Positions 43,115-52,947 of a stretch of DNA of 64,000 bases are shown piece by piece; position 1 is the first letter of the stretch; every line of letters begins with the position of its first letter. The translations under genes were made by a program, and so were the position numbers. Origin of the DNA: Acidobacteriota bacterium (lineage in GTDB: Bacteria > Acidobacteriota > Terriglobia > Terriglobales > SCQP01); contig DAIDIE010000035.1 of NCBI GenBank assembly GCA_027459505.1, positions 1 through 64,000 on the forward strand, written 5' to 3'. The notes beneath the pieces are model-generated. The model was not told the DNA's origin. It did not search any database and saw only the letters and a list, made by a program, of their open reading frames with translations.

Positions 43115-44362
43115 GTGAACGAAGTGCAATCACCAGCTACCGGAGGAACGGCGCAGGAACCGGCATCCGCGATGGCGGATCTGGAGCGCATTCAGCACCT
43201 GGAAGAGCGCTACTTGCTGCAGACTTACGGACGGATTCCCATTCTGCTGGAGCGTGGCAAAGGGCCGTACGTGTTCGACTCCAACGGCAAGCGCTACCTG
43301 GATTTCATTACCGGCATCGGCGTCAATGTGCTGGGCTACGCGCATCCGCGCATTCTGAAGGTGATGCGGGAGCAAAGCGCGCGGCTGATTCACAGCTCCA
43401 ATCTTTACTACAACCCCTATCAGGGGCCCCTGGCGCAGCGTCTCGCGCAGCTCAGCGGCATGGAGCGCGCATTTTTTTGCAACAGCGGCACCGAAGCGCT
43501 GGAGGCGGCGCTCAAGCTGGCGCGGTTGTTTGGCCGCGAGCAGAACGCGGAAAAATTTGAAATTGTCGCGCTGGATAACTCTTTCCACGGACGCACCTAC
43601 GGTGCGCTCTCGGTCACTGGCCAGCCCAAGTACCGCGATCCCTACAGCCCAGTCTTGCCGGGCGTTCGTTTTGTGGCGCCGGGCGATCGCGACGCGCTGA
43701 CGGCGGCCGTCGGCCCACAGACCTGCGCGATTCTGCTGGAGCCAATTCAGGGAGAGGGGGGCGTGTATGAATTGGATGCCGCTTACCTGGCGCACGCAGC
43801 GCAGTTGGCCCACCAACACAATGCCGCGCTGATCTTCGACGAAATCCAATGCGGGCTTGGCCGTACGGGAAAATACTTCGCTTACCAATGGACGAGTGTC
43901 GTTCCCGATATGGTCGTGACGGCCAAGCCCATTGCCAACGGATTGCCGCTGGGCTGTCTGCTGGCGCGGGGTGCGGTGGCCAACGGCTTCCGGCCGGGCC
44001 TTCACGGGACCACGTTCGGAGGCGGCCCGCTCACCTGCCGGGTGGCGCTGGAGGTGCTGGACACTATTGAACAGGACCGGTTGCTGGAAAACGTTCAGCA
44101 GATGGGCGCCCAGATCCGGGAGGGGCTGATGAACTTGCGTTCGAAGTTCCGCAACATCCGTGCGCTGCGGGGCCGGGGCGCGATGTGGGGAATTGACCTG
44201 GATGGGCCTGCCAAGCCTGTAGTGGATGCAGCCCGCGAGCTGGGATTGTTGGCCAATGCCACCCACGAAACGGTGGTCCGGCTGTTGCCGCCTTATATCC
44301 TGTCCCCCGAGCAGGTGGATCAGGGCTTGCGTCTGCTGACTCGCGCCCTCAAACGGGTCTAG
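43115..44362 (+). CDS. Class III aminotransferase, acetylornithine aminotransferase type
   Basis: A 415-aa PLP enzyme, probably N-acetylornithine or succinyl-diaminopimelate aminotransferase (ArgD), with a Pro/Ala-rich N-terminal extension. Family features: FFCNSGTEALEAALKLAR, ALDNSFHGRTYGALSVTGQ, LLEPIQGEGGVY, FDEIQCGLGRTG and the PLP Lys271 in TAKPIANGLPLG, then HGTTFGGGPLTCRVALEVLD. The GTG start at 43115 has GGGGAGG upstream. No other arg gene is adjacent, so substrate is not fixed by context. Confidence 0.88.
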   Translation: MNEVQSPATGGTAQEPASAMADLERIQHLEERYLLQTYGRIPILLERGKGPYVFDSNGKRYLDFITGIGVNVLGYAHPRILKVMREQSARLIHSSNLYYNPYQGPLAQRLAQLSGMERAFFCNSGTEALEAALKLARLFGREQNAEKFEIVALDNSFHGRTYGALSVTGQPKYRDPYSPVLPGVRFVAPGDRDALTAAVGPQTCAILLEPIQGEGGVYELDAAYLAHAAQLAHQHNAALIFDEIQCGLGRTGKYFAYQWTSVVPDMVVTAKPIANGLPLGCLLARGAVANGFRPGLHGTTFGGGPLTCRVALEVLDTIEQDRLLENVQQMGAQIREGLMNLRSKFRNIRALRGRGAMWGIDLDGPAKPVVDAARELGLLANATHETVVRLLPPYILSPEQVDQGLRLLTRALKRV

Positions 44363-44434
44363 GCGAGCGTACAACCTAAATAGGCCGGAGGAATCTAAGT
44401 AGACGAATCGCCTCTGTCGCTTCTGTACAAGTTG

Positions 44435-44467
44435 GAGGGATGCCTCAAAAAGCGTCCCTCTTTTTTT
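44435..44467. terminator. Rho-independent terminator after the aminotransferase gene
   Basis: Nine-base stem (GAGGGATGC, 44435-44443, and GCGTCCCTC, 44452-44460, with one G-T pair), eight-base loop and seven T (44461-44467). It lies between this gene and the convergent alr. Confidence 0.88.
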
Positions 44468-44471
44468 GCGC

Positions 44472-45620
44472 TCAGTCGATCCAGATGCGCTTCACGCGTG
44501 CGGCAATGCCGCAGAGCACTTCGTAGGCAATCGTCGAGCTGTGCCGGGCCAGTTCGTTGGCGTCGATCGATTCCTCTCCTTGCCCTCCCAGGAGGCAAAC
44601 CTCATCCCCCACAGCCACCCCCGGAATACCCGTGGCGTCTACCGTGGTCAGATCCATGCTGATGTTGCCGATAACCCGCGCGCGGCGCCCGCGGATCAGT
44701 ACGTCCGCGCGGTTGGAGAGGCGGCGAAGGTAGCCGTCGGCATAGCCCACAGCCAAGGTGGCAATAGTGGTCGGACGAGAGGTACGGAAAGGGCTGTTGT
44801 AGCCTACCGGAACGCCCGTGCCGACATCGCGAACCGACAGAACTCGGGTTTTCCAGCTCAGGATGGGGCGCAATCCCGGTTGGTTTTCACCGGCGCTTTT
44901 GGCGTGTTCCAGGACATAGCCGTAGAGGCCCAAGCCGAGCCGGGCCAGTGCTCCTCCGGGATGAAAGCGCACTGAGGCGACGGTGTTGCCGATGTGCCAA
45001 AGCGGGCCGGCTGCGACATCGGTAAGGCTGCGTTCCGAGCGGCTGCGTTGCAATTGGGGAATCAGGCGGTGCTGCGCCGCCTGAAAACGTTCCAGTTGTG
45101 ATTCGGTAATCGCCGCCTCGGCCTCGGCAGAGCTCAGGTGAGTAAACAGCGCCTCCATGGTTAACGCATTGCAGCGCTGCCAGGTTGCCATGAAGCGCTC
45201 TTCCTGCGCGGGCGCAATGCCCAGTCTTGCCATCCCCGTATCCAGCTTCACGTGCACCGGTAACGATTGGCCGGGAAGTGCTTCGGCGCAGAGCGCTTCC
45301 AACTGGCTGGGATCCCAGACGGCGGGAGTCAGTTTATGCTCCCAAATGGCTTGGGCGTCCTCCGGTTCAAAGCCGCCGAGGATCAGCAACCTGCCTCGAA
45401 TGCCGTGATGGCGCAGCAGGACCGCTTCTTCCACGCAAGTGACGGCAAACCAGCGCACCCCGGCTTCCTGCAGGATTTCCGCGCAAGGGGCGGCGCCGTG
45501 CCCGTAAGCATCGGCCTTCACCACAGCACAAACCTGTGTGGGGGCCGGCAGGAGCCGCTTTAATTCGCTGAGGTTGCCGCGGAGCGCGCTGCGCGAGATC
45601 TCTACCCAGTTGGGACGCAT
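44472..45620 (-). CDS. alr: Alanine racemase
   Basis: PLP enzyme that makes D-alanine for peptidoglycan. The 382-aa protein has the PLP Lys35 in VVKADAYGHGAA, the conserved HVKLDTGMARLG, and the catalytic Tyr region AVGYADGYLRRL, then INVGNISMDLTT-like VIGNISMDLTTVDAT. The start is Met 45620 (before PNWVEISRSAL); the 21-residue extension above it is basic and has no SD. It lies next to dnaB on the same strand, a common arrangement in several phyla. Confidence 0.95.
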   Translation of the reverse strand: MRPNWVEISRSALRGNLSELKRLLPAPTQVCAVVKADAYGHGAAPCAEILQEAGVRWFAVTCVEEAVLLRHHGIRGRLLILGGFEPEDAQAIWEHKLTPAVWDPSQLEALCAEALPGQSLPVHVKLDTGMARLGIAPAQEERFMATWQRCNALTMEALFTHLSSAEAEAAITESQLERFQAAQHRLIPQLQRSRSERSLTDVAAGPLWHIGNTVASVRFHPGGALARLGLGLYGYVLEHAKSAGENQPGLRPILSWKTRVLSVRDVGTGVPVGYNSPFRTSRPTTIATLAVGYADGYLRRLSNRADVLIRGRRARVIGNISMDLTTVDATGIPGVAVGDEVCLLGGQGEESIDANELARHSSTIAYEVLCGIAARVKRIWID

Positions 45621-45706
45621 GCCGCTTTCCAATGTAGCAGGCCCGCGAGTACACCGGGATCGAAGCGAGACCTGAAACCGCAAAAGAGGAGGTGGGGAAG
45701 CGCCGC

Positions 45707-47056
45707 TTATTGCGGTCCGTAGCTCTCTTCGGCGAGGTTTTCAAAACGGGTGAAGTCGCGCAAGAAGGCCAGCTTGATCGTGTCGGTGGGGCCGTTACGT
45801 TGCTTGGCAATGATGATTTCCGCTTTGCCTTTGTCCTCGGATTCGCGATTGTAGTACTCGTCGCGATAGATGAAGGCCACTACGTCGGCGTCCTGCTCGA
45901 TGGAGCCTGATTCGCGCAGGTCGGAGAGGATGGGGCGGTGTTCGCCCTTCCGCTGTTCGGAGGCGCGACTGAGCTGGGAGAGCGCGATAACGGGAACATT
46001 CAACTCTTTGGCGAGGCCCTTGAGGCCGCGGGAAATGGTCGAGATTTCCAGGTTGCGGTTCTCCGCCCTGCCGCTGGCGCTCATCAGCTGCAGGTAATCA
46101 ATGACCACCATGTCCAGGCCACGCTCCGCCTTCAGCCGGCGGCACTTGGCTCGCAGGGTGGCAATATCGATGCCGGCGGTGTCGTCAATAAAGATGGGCG
46201 CTTGCGCGAGGCGGCCGGCTGCCAGCGTCAGGCGTTCCATATCCCCGCGGTCCAGAAAACCCATGCGCATGCGCTGCCCATTGACTTTCGCGGTGGAACA
46301 CAACATGCGCAGCACGAGCTGCACTTTCGACATTTCCAGGCTGAAAACGGCACAAGTCTTGTTCAGCAGGAGAGCCACGTTCTCGACGATGTTCATGGCG
46401 AACGAGGTCTTCCCCATCGAGGGGCGGGCGGCAAGGATGATCAATTCGGAAGGCTGCAGTCCCGCCGTGACCTGGTCCAGATCGTTATAGCCGGTCTTCA
46501 GGCCGGTGATCTCGGCCCCGTGCAAGGCGTCCAGCTTTTCCAGCAGCGGGCCGGTGATCTCGCCGACACCGGTCAGCCCCTCTTTGACCCGTTCCTCGGC
46601 AATCGCAAAGATCAGTTGCTCGGCTTCGTCCAGAATGCGCGCGCTGTCCTCACTGCCGGCCAGACAGGCATTAGAAATGACCTGCGCCGCGTTGAGCAGC
46701 CGGCGTAAGATGGCGCGATCCTTGACGATACGCGCATAGTGCTCGACGTTGACGCTGCGCGGCAGACCATCCGTCAGCGTAATCAGGAAGGCATGGCCGC
46801 CGGCCGCCTCCAGTTCCCCGGCGCGTTCGAGCGCCTCGCCCAGCGTGATGAAGTCCACCGGCCGGCCATTATGGGCCAGTTCCACCATGGCGCGGTAGAT
46901 CTTGCGGTGCGCATCGGAGTGGAAGTCATCCGGGCTGAGGATTTCGGCGGCATGGTTCAGGGCCAGGTGATCCATCAGGATCGAACCAAGCACGGAGCGC
47001 TCCGCCAGCAGGTGAGCCGGGAGACCTTTTTCGCTGAGTACGTCTGCAATCGCCAT
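45707..47056 (-). CDS. dnaB: Replicative DNA helicase
   Basis: Hexameric 5'-3' helicase of the replication fork. The 449-aa length fits DnaB without an intein. An N-terminal primase-binding helical domain (AERSVLGSILMD) precedes a RecA-like core: Walker A at 210-218 (ARPSMGKTS), the Walker B region with VVIDYLQLM, and the DnaB motif QLSRASEQRKGEHRPILSDL with SGSIEQDAD. ATG 47056 is the first Met of the helical domain. It is 87 bases before alr on the same strand. Confidence 0.97.
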   Translation of the reverse strand: MAIADVLSEKGLPAHLLAERSVLGSILMDHLALNHAAEILSPDDFHSDAHRKIYRAMVELAHNGRPVDFITLGEALERAGELEAAGGHAFLITLTDGLPRSVNVEHYARIVKDRAILRRLLNAAQVISNACLAGSEDSARILDEAEQLIFAIAEERVKEGLTGVGEITGPLLEKLDALHGAEITGLKTGYNDLDQVTAGLQPSELIILAARPSMGKTSFAMNIVENVALLLNKTCAVFSLEMSKVQLVLRMLCSTAKVNGQRMRMGFLDRGDMERLTLAAGRLAQAPIFIDDTAGIDIATLRAKCRRLKAERGLDMVVIDYLQLMSASGRAENRNLEISTISRGLKGLAKELNVPVIALSQLSRASEQRKGEHRPILSDLRESGSIEQDADVVAFIYRDEYYNRESEDKGKAEIIIAKQRNGPTDTIKLAFLRDFTRFENLAEESYGPQ

Positions 47057-47391
47057 AAGGGGGGTGCTCTGTTTATAGCAGAGTCACCGGAAGGTGTGGG
47101 GAGGTGCGCGAAATAAGTTTTTGCGGACAGGATTTCGCACAGTTTTTCCGCAGGATTTCCGCAAGCGGTGCAGTGCAAAACGAGAGCTTGGAAGCTACAA
47201 GGCATGTTGCACTTTCGACCAGGCCGCTTGCTGCAACCCCTTTGCGACGATCCGGACTCCTCGTGACTATTCACTAGATTTGTCTCCCCAAATCGCGCTA
47301 GCTGGCGCCTGCCTTGGGTGCGCGGCGACGCAAGCCTTGGGGAAAACAAAAAAAGAAGAGGCGGCAGCGCATGCCGCCCGAGGGGTCCCCT

Positions 47392-50300
47392 ATGTGTGTG
47401 GATAAAAACTATCGAATTCCTCTCGTCTGTTTCCGCTGGTTGGTAGCGCTCCTGGTGGTATTGGCCTCCGGTTATGTCATGGGTCAAACCGTGAGCGCCT
47501 CACTGAACGGCACGGTGAAGGATGCCTCCGGCGCGGTGGTGCCGGGGGCCAACGTCGTGCTGATGAGTGAGAGCTCGGGTGCGGCACGGACAACGGTTAC
47601 CAACCATTCCGGCTACTTCAGTTTCCCCAGCCTCTTGCCCGGCACCTACACCGTGACGGTCAACAAGCCGGGCTTTGCCTCATGGGAGCAGAAGGGGCTG
47701 ATCCTCAACCAAAACGAAAGCCGCACCGTGGCGGGCATCACGCTGGGCGTGCGGGGTACATCGCAAAAGATCACTGTGAGCGCGAGCGCCGCGCCTCCCG
47801 TACCGCTGGACACGGGGCAGAGCCGCACGACGCTCAACAACAAGATGGTGAGCCAACTCGCCATCCAGGGTCGTAACGCCTCGGAACTCATCCGGTTAAT
47901 GCCGGCGATGGCGATGAACACCGGGTTGGGGCAGCGTCCCTGGACGAGCCAGTTGACGCAGATCAACAGCGGGCCCGCGGGGCAATACTCGGCTTCCGGC
48001 AGCCAGCCCAACGGCGGCATGCAGTTGACCATGGATGGCGCGGTAATTCTCGATCCTGGAAATCAGGGAACCCAGGTAGCCAACGTCAACCAGGATCAAA
48101 CCCAGGAAGTCACCATCATGAACTCCGCCTTCGATGCGCAATATGCGCATGGGCCCGGTGTGTTCAGCGCGGTGGGCAAACGCGGCGGCGCCAAGTACCA
48201 CGGCGAGGGCTACGTTTACATGCGCAACGGCAGTCTGAACGCGGAGGACGCGCTGCAAAAATCGAGCGGGCTGACGAAGCCCATCGATCATTACTGGTAT
48301 CCGGGCTTCAATGTGGGCGGACCCATTCCCGGAATCTTGAAGCGCAAGCTGTTTTTCTTTGGCGGCTACGAGTACATGATGCAGCACCCCGTACCCGTGC
48401 TGCACAAATACGTTGTGCCGACGGCGGCGATGCTGGGCGGCGACTTCAGCCCGACCTCCATTGGCGCCTTTACCAACCTCAACTCCGGTGTGGTCCCCTG
48501 CAGCAACGCCAGCGCGCCGAACTACAGCAATTTCTGTGCCGGGGCGGTGAGCGGTGGAACCATCACCAACGGCGTGATCAGCCCGTCGTTGATCGACCCC
48601 AATGGGCTGGCGCTCTTGAAGCTGATGCCGGCGCCGAATGCGAATCCGGCCACGACAGGCGGGTACAACTTCCTCTATCAGGACTACCTGCCGGTCAACA
48701 GCCAAAACCTGCGCCTGCGGGCCGACGCCGACTTTACCCAGAACACGCACGCGTACTTTTCTTTCAACCTGCAGCCGGAAACCGACCGCAACAACATTGG
48801 TGTGTGGTGGTGGCCGAGTTCCGCGCTGCCCTATCCGTCGCCGTTACCGGCTGACCAGAAGGCGCGCGATTACAGCGCAAGCCTGACGCATGTGTTCTCA
48901 CCCACGCTGACCAACGAAACCACGTTCGCTTATGCCTACTTTATTAATCCCGTGCAGCTCAGCAATGCGGGCGCGGTGAACCCGGCGAACGTGGGCTATT
49001 CGGTGACGACGCCCTTCAGTCAATTGGTGCCACAGATTCCCAATGTGACCCCCAATTGCTGCTGGGATGGCGGCGGCAACAACAACACTGTTTCAGGCTC
49101 AGCCGGGTTCTACGGCCCCGCCTTCGGCACCAACTGGTATAAAAATGGCGACTTTGGCAAGGACAGCAAGACGCCATCCATTGATGACAACCTCACCTGG
49201 ATTCTTGGTTCGCATTCGGCGAAGTTTGGCGCGTTCTGGGCCTCCTACGCCAACGTGCAAACTGAGGGGTTCGGCTCGGGACCGAACGGGAGCTGGGGTT
49301 TCGGTGGTGCTCCCAACGAGACGGGGAACGAATTGGCTGACATGCTGATCGGGCATGCGGCCAGCTTCTCGCAAACCAACACCATTCCGGTGGACAACGT
49401 ACGCTACCGCGAGTTCGCCTTCTATGGGCAGGATTCCTGGAAAGTGCTCCCGCGGCTCACCTTCGATTATGGCGTGCGTGTCGAGCATGAAGGCCAGTGG
49501 ACGCCAGTGAACGACCCCAACGGACTGATGGTTTGGGATCCGGCAACCTACAGTCCAACCGCCACAGGGCTGAGCGGGTTCGTATGGAACGCGACCAACC
49601 CCAGTGTTCCGCTCTCGGGGTTCAAGAGCCCGGGGCTGAAACCCGATCCGCGCGTCGGCATCGCCTACGATCTTTTTGGTAACGGACGCACCGTGCTTCG
49701 TGGCGGGTTCGGTATTTACCGCTACCAGATTGCCTACAACGACATCACCCAAAACGGCATGTTGGGCGGGCCGCTGGGGATCGTCAACTACAGCAGCAAT
49801 TGCACGTTTACCCACCTGAGCGATTTGGCTAGTTGCGGCGCCGCCGCGGCGGGTGCCCGCACCAGTCAGACCTTTGGCGGTGCGATGATGGGCGACGGAC
49901 GCACGCCTTACAACGAGAATTGGGACGTGATCATTGATCAACGCGTCCCCTGGAGTTCGCTGCTGGAACTGGAGTACCAGGGTAGCCGCAGCCGCAATCT
50001 GCTGATCACGGGAAACGGCACCAACCAGGGCTTCTTTGCCAATATCAACAAGATCCAGCCAGGTGCGCTGTTCGCGCCCGATCCGGTGACGGGAGTGACC
50101 TACTACTGCACCGGTACGGCGAGCGCGACCTGCAATCCCGGCGCGCCCCCGGGATCGGCGCTCCCCGATTACCGGCCCTACACCTACAACGCTCTGGATG
50201 TTTATACGCACGGCAGCTACTCCAACTACAACGCACTGGTCGTGCAGTGGCAGAAGCAGACCGGGCCTGGCGTTTTCAACGTGAACTACACATGGAGTCA

Positions 50301-51006
50301 CGCACTGGGCGTGCGGGACGGAAACAGCAACAATGGCAACAGTAGTGGAGCTGTGGTTGATCCGTTCAGCCTCGCCGCCAACTACGGTTCGCTCGCCTTT
50401 GACCGCCGCCACATCTTCAACGCGTCGTATGTGATCAATCTGCCCAGCCCCATTAAGGGCAACGCGTTGGCGGAAGGTGTCGTTAACGGATGGCAGCTCT
50501 CTGGCGTGACCACGTTCCAGAGCGGCCCGCCTATTCAACCGCTGACCGGCGGCAATCTCAATGCCGCTTACGCTTCCGGAGTCGGCAACCAGAGTGTGCT
50601 CGGAACCGATTCCGAAGTGCTTGTCCCCTATCTGGTTTGCAATCCGACCGCAAACCTGGCTTCCGGACAGTACTTCAATCCGGCCTGTTTCGCTAACCCC
50701 ACGATGCGGGGCGTGAACGGCCCGGTGATCATGCCCAACTTCACCGGTCCGGGCTTTTTTGACAGCGATCTCGGTTTGTACAAGAACTTCAAAATCACCG
50801 AGAGCCAGGCGCTGCAAGTGCGCGCGACCGCGTTCAACTTCATCAATCACCCCAACCCGCAGTTCGGGTTGACCAATGACGTCAACCTGACCTTCTACAA
50901 TGCCACTGGGCCCACCGCCAGCAACCAAAACGCAGTGACCGATGGGCGTCCCCACAACAGTGTGGGCAACCGCGTACTGGAACTGGCGCTCAAGTACACC
51001 TTCTGA
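47392..51006 (+). CDS. Oar-like TonB-dependent receptor with CarboxypepD_reg domain (module 1)
   Basis: A 1204-aa outer-membrane receptor. After a signal peptide (LVCFRWLVALLVVLASG) residues about 32-110 are a carboxypeptidase-regulatory-like domain (LNGTVKDASGAVVPGANVVL), then a plug (AIQGRNASELIRLMP, YSASGSQPNGGMQLTMDG) and a long strand-rich barrel ending LELALKYTF. This is the Oar-type receptor architecture, commonly expanded in Acidobacteriota; the ligand is unknown. ATG 47392 fits the signal peptide; an in-frame Met at 47371 is possible. It is followed by a very strong terminator and then the ASPIC/UnbV gene. It is a close paralogue of the gene at 56028. Confidence 0.9.
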   Translation: MCVDKNYRIPLVCFRWLVALLVVLASGYVMGQTVSASLNGTVKDASGAVVPGANVVLMSESSGAARTTVTNHSGYFSFPSLLPGTYTVTVNKPGFASWEQKGLILNQNESRTVAGITLGVRGTSQKITVSASAAPPVPLDTGQSRTTLNNKMVSQLAIQGRNASELIRLMPAMAMNTGLGQRPWTSQLTQINSGPAGQYSASGSQPNGGMQLTMDGAVILDPGNQGTQVANVNQDQTQEVTIMNSAFDAQYAHGPGVFSAVGKRGGAKYHGEGYVYMRNGSLNAEDALQKSSGLTKPIDHYWYPGFNVGGPIPGILKRKLFFFGGYEYMMQHPVPVLHKYVVPTAAMLGGDFSPTSIGAFTNLNSGVVPCSNASAPNYSNFCAGAVSGGTITNGVISPSLIDPNGLALLKLMPAPNANPATTGGYNFLYQDYLPVNSQNLRLRADADFTQNTHAYFSFNLQPETDRNNIGVWWWPSSALPYPSPLPADQKARDYSASLTHVFSPTLTNETTFAYAYFINPVQLSNAGAVNPANVGYSVTTPFSQLVPQIPNVTPNCCWDGGGNNNTVSGSAGFYGPAFGTNWYKNGDFGKDSKTPSIDDNLTWILGSHSAKFGAFWASYANVQTEGFGSGPNGSWGFGGAPNETGNELADMLIGHAASFSQTNTIPVDNVRYREFAFYGQDSWKVLPRLTFDYGVRVEHEGQWTPVNDPNGLMVWDPATYSPTATGLSGFVWNATNPSVPLSGFKSPGLKPDPRVGIAYDLFGNGRTVLRGGFGIYRYQIAYNDITQNGMLGGPLGIVNYSSNCTFTHLSDLASCGAAAAGARTSQTFGGAMMGDGRTPYNENWDVIIDQRVPWSSLLELEYQGSRSRNLLITGNGTNQGFFANINKIQPGALFAPDPVTGVTYYCTGTASATCNPGAPPGSALPDYRPYTYNALDVYTHGSYSNYNALVVQWQKQTGPGVFNVNYTWSHALGVRDGNSNNGNSSGAVVDPFSLAANYGSLAFDRRHIFNASYVINLPSPIKGNALAEGVVNGWQLSGVTTFQSGPPIQPLTGGNLNAAYASGVGNQSVLGTDSEVLVPYLVCNPTANLASGQYFNPACFANPTMRGVNGPVIMPNFTGPGFFDSDLGLYKNFKITESQALQVRATAFNFINHPNPQFGLTNDVNLTFYNATGPTASNQNAVTDGRPHNSVGNRVLELALKYTF

Positions 51007-51027
51007 GCGCAAGAGGCATTTACACGG

Positions 51028-51060
51028 AAAAGGGCGGCCCCGCAAGGGGCCGCCCTTTTT
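51028..51060 (+). terminator. Very strong rho-independent terminator of receptor 1
   Basis: Perfect 14-bp stem AAAAGGGCGGCCCC (51028-51041), loop GCAA (51042-51045), GGGGCCGCCCTTTT (51046-51059) and T at 51060. It ends the receptor transcript before the ASPIC/UnbV gene, so the two are not simply one transcript. Confidence 0.95.
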
Positions 51061-51185
51061 GCGATGTGGAGCCGTGAAGCCCGGAGCATTGACGATATCC
51101 CGGCGGGTGAGAACAGCATCAGCGGTATGGCATTCTAGGCATGCATCATGAGCCGAACCTATCGGCACGATGCCGTAATCGTGTC

Positions 51186-52931
51186 ATGTCAAACCGCCGC
51201 CATCGCAATGCCCCGCACAGCCAGCCGGACTTGATCGATCCGGGACGCCGCGCCCTGCTTGGCGGGCTTGCCTCTTTGGGCCTCGCTTCTCCGCTATGGG
51301 CCAAAGCGGGGCTGCTGGATTCGCCGCCGGTGCCGGCGAGGCAAGCTGGCGGCATCCGCTTCTCGTTCCGTGAATTGCCCTTTCGTTTGGAAACTGACGA
51401 GACCCCGACGCATCCCCACGTTCCCTCCACCATGGCGGGCGGGGTCGCCGTTTTCGACTACAACGGCGATGGGCGTCCCGACATTTTTTTTACCAACGGC
51501 GCCAACATTCAGACCCTGCGCAAGGACCACCGGAAGTTTCGCAACTGTTTGCTGCGCAATGATGGGCATGGAAAATTTACGGATGTCACCGAAGCCGCCG
51601 GTTTGGCCGGCTTTGGCTTCGACAATGGCGTGGCCGTGGGCGATTACGATAACGACGGCCACCCCGATCTCTTTGTCGCCGGTCTGCATCGCAATACGCT
51701 TTACCACAACAACGGGGATGGCACGTTCACGGACGTGACCAAGGCGGCGGGTTTGGATAACGCCCTTGACCCTGTGCACGGTCCGTTGTGGGCGTCGGCC
51801 GCGGCCTGGGTGGACGTCAACAACGACGGGCTGCTGGATCTGTTCGTAGTGAATTACCTGCGCTGGGAATTCGCTACCGAGCCGGTGTGCAATCTTGCCG
51901 GAGGAGCGGATTATTGCACTCCCAACTTTTATAAAGGCCAACCTTGCCGGCTGTACTTGAATCGCGGCAAGGGCCGATTCGAAGATGTTTCAGAGGCTTG
52001 GGGGCTGCGCAAACACGTTGGAAAAGGCATGGGCGTTGGAGTGGCCGATTTCGACCTGGATGGCCGGCCAGACCTGTTTGTCTCCAACGACTCGTCCTAC
52101 AACTTCCTTTTTCAGAATACCGGTGCGAAATTCGAGGAGGTCGCCTTTGAAAAGGGCGTTGCCCTGATCGCGGACGGCAACTTTATTTCGGCGATGGGCG
52201 TTGATTTCCGCGATTTCAATAACGATGGCTACCCCGACATTGCAACCGTGGCCCTCAATTTCCAGACCTTTCCGCTATTTGAAAATCACCGGGGCAAGAC
52301 TTTTGACGATATTACCGACAGCTCCGGAATGGGCGCCCTCTCGCGCAATAAAGCCGGCTACGGCGTAATTCTTGCGGACCTGGACAACGACGGGTGGAAA
52401 GACTCGTTCGTGAGTTGCGGTCATGTAGAGATGCGCAACGCCCCTGGGCAGCCGGTGTCGCAGCACAACGCGGTATTCCGCAATCTCGGCCGCTCCGGGA
52501 AATGGCAGGCATTGGCGCGCGAGTCAGGTTTACTGTCAGGACCGGCCGGCCGTCATCGCGGCCTCGCCATGGGTGACTTTAACGGCAATGGCCGTTTGGA
52601 TCTGGTCACAACCGCAATCGGCGCCTCCGCCGAACTTTGGTCAAATGAAAGCGATGGTGGCAATTGGATCCGGTTTCGGTTGAGAGGAACCAAGAGCAAC
52701 CGCGACGCGATAGGCGCGGTAGTTCGCATCCAGACCCGGGCCGGTGAGCAGTGGAACCATATGACGACCTCCTGCGGGTACGCCTCGTCAAGCCACGGGC
52801 CGGTGCACTTCGGGTTGGGTCAAGAGAGCCGGGTACAAAACGTTGAGATTCGTTGGCCGTCTGGCGCAGTACAACGCCTGAGCAAGCTTCGGGGCGGAAG
52901 CGTGGTCACGGTTCGAGAGCCGGAAAAGTGA
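51186..52931 (+). CDS. Tat-exported FG-GAP / ASPIC-UnbV propeller protein (module 1)
   Basis: A 581-aa protein with a twin-Arg signal (GRRALLGGLASLGL, Arg21-Arg22). The mature part holds FG-GAP/VCBS-type calcium blades: DYNGDGRPDIFF, DYDNDGHPDLFVAG, DVNNDGLLDLFVVN, DFDLDGRPDLFVSN. The C-terminus is the ASPIC/UnbV domain (IGAVVRIQTRAGEQW, GPVHFGLGQES, VEIRWPSG). CRTAC1-type proteins of this kind are often paired with outer-membrane receptors; the partner here is the Oar-like receptor just upstream. Start Met 51186 is used; an upstream in-frame Met at 51141 would extend the N-terminus without support. Confidence 0.9.
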   Translation: MSNRRHRNAPHSQPDLIDPGRRALLGGLASLGLASPLWAKAGLLDSPPVPARQAGGIRFSFRELPFRLETDETPTHPHVPSTMAGGVAVFDYNGDGRPDIFFTNGANIQTLRKDHRKFRNCLLRNDGHGKFTDVTEAAGLAGFGFDNGVAVGDYDNDGHPDLFVAGLHRNTLYHNNGDGTFTDVTKAAGLDNALDPVHGPLWASAAAWVDVNNDGLLDLFVVNYLRWEFATEPVCNLAGGADYCTPNFYKGQPCRLYLNRGKGRFEDVSEAWGLRKHVGKGMGVGVADFDLDGRPDLFVSNDSSYNFLFQNTGAKFEEVAFEKGVALIADGNFISAMGVDFRDFNNDGYPDIATVALNFQTFPLFENHRGKTFDDITDSSGMGALSRNKAGYGVILADLDNDGWKDSFVSCGHVEMRNAPGQPVSQHNAVFRNLGRSGKWQALARESGLLSGPAGRHRGLAMGDFNGNGRLDLVTTAIGASAELWSNESDGGNWIRFRLRGTKSNRDAIGAVVRIQTRAGEQWNHMTTSCGYASSSHGPVHFGLGQESRVQNVEIRWPSGAVQRLSKLRGGSVVTVREPEK

Positions 52932-52947
52932 GCTGCCCGATTCCGGC

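Noticed and set aside
49099-51168. 689-codon minus-strand frame across receptor 1
   Set aside because: Antisense to a clear Oar-like receptor and its terminator; no recognisable domain.
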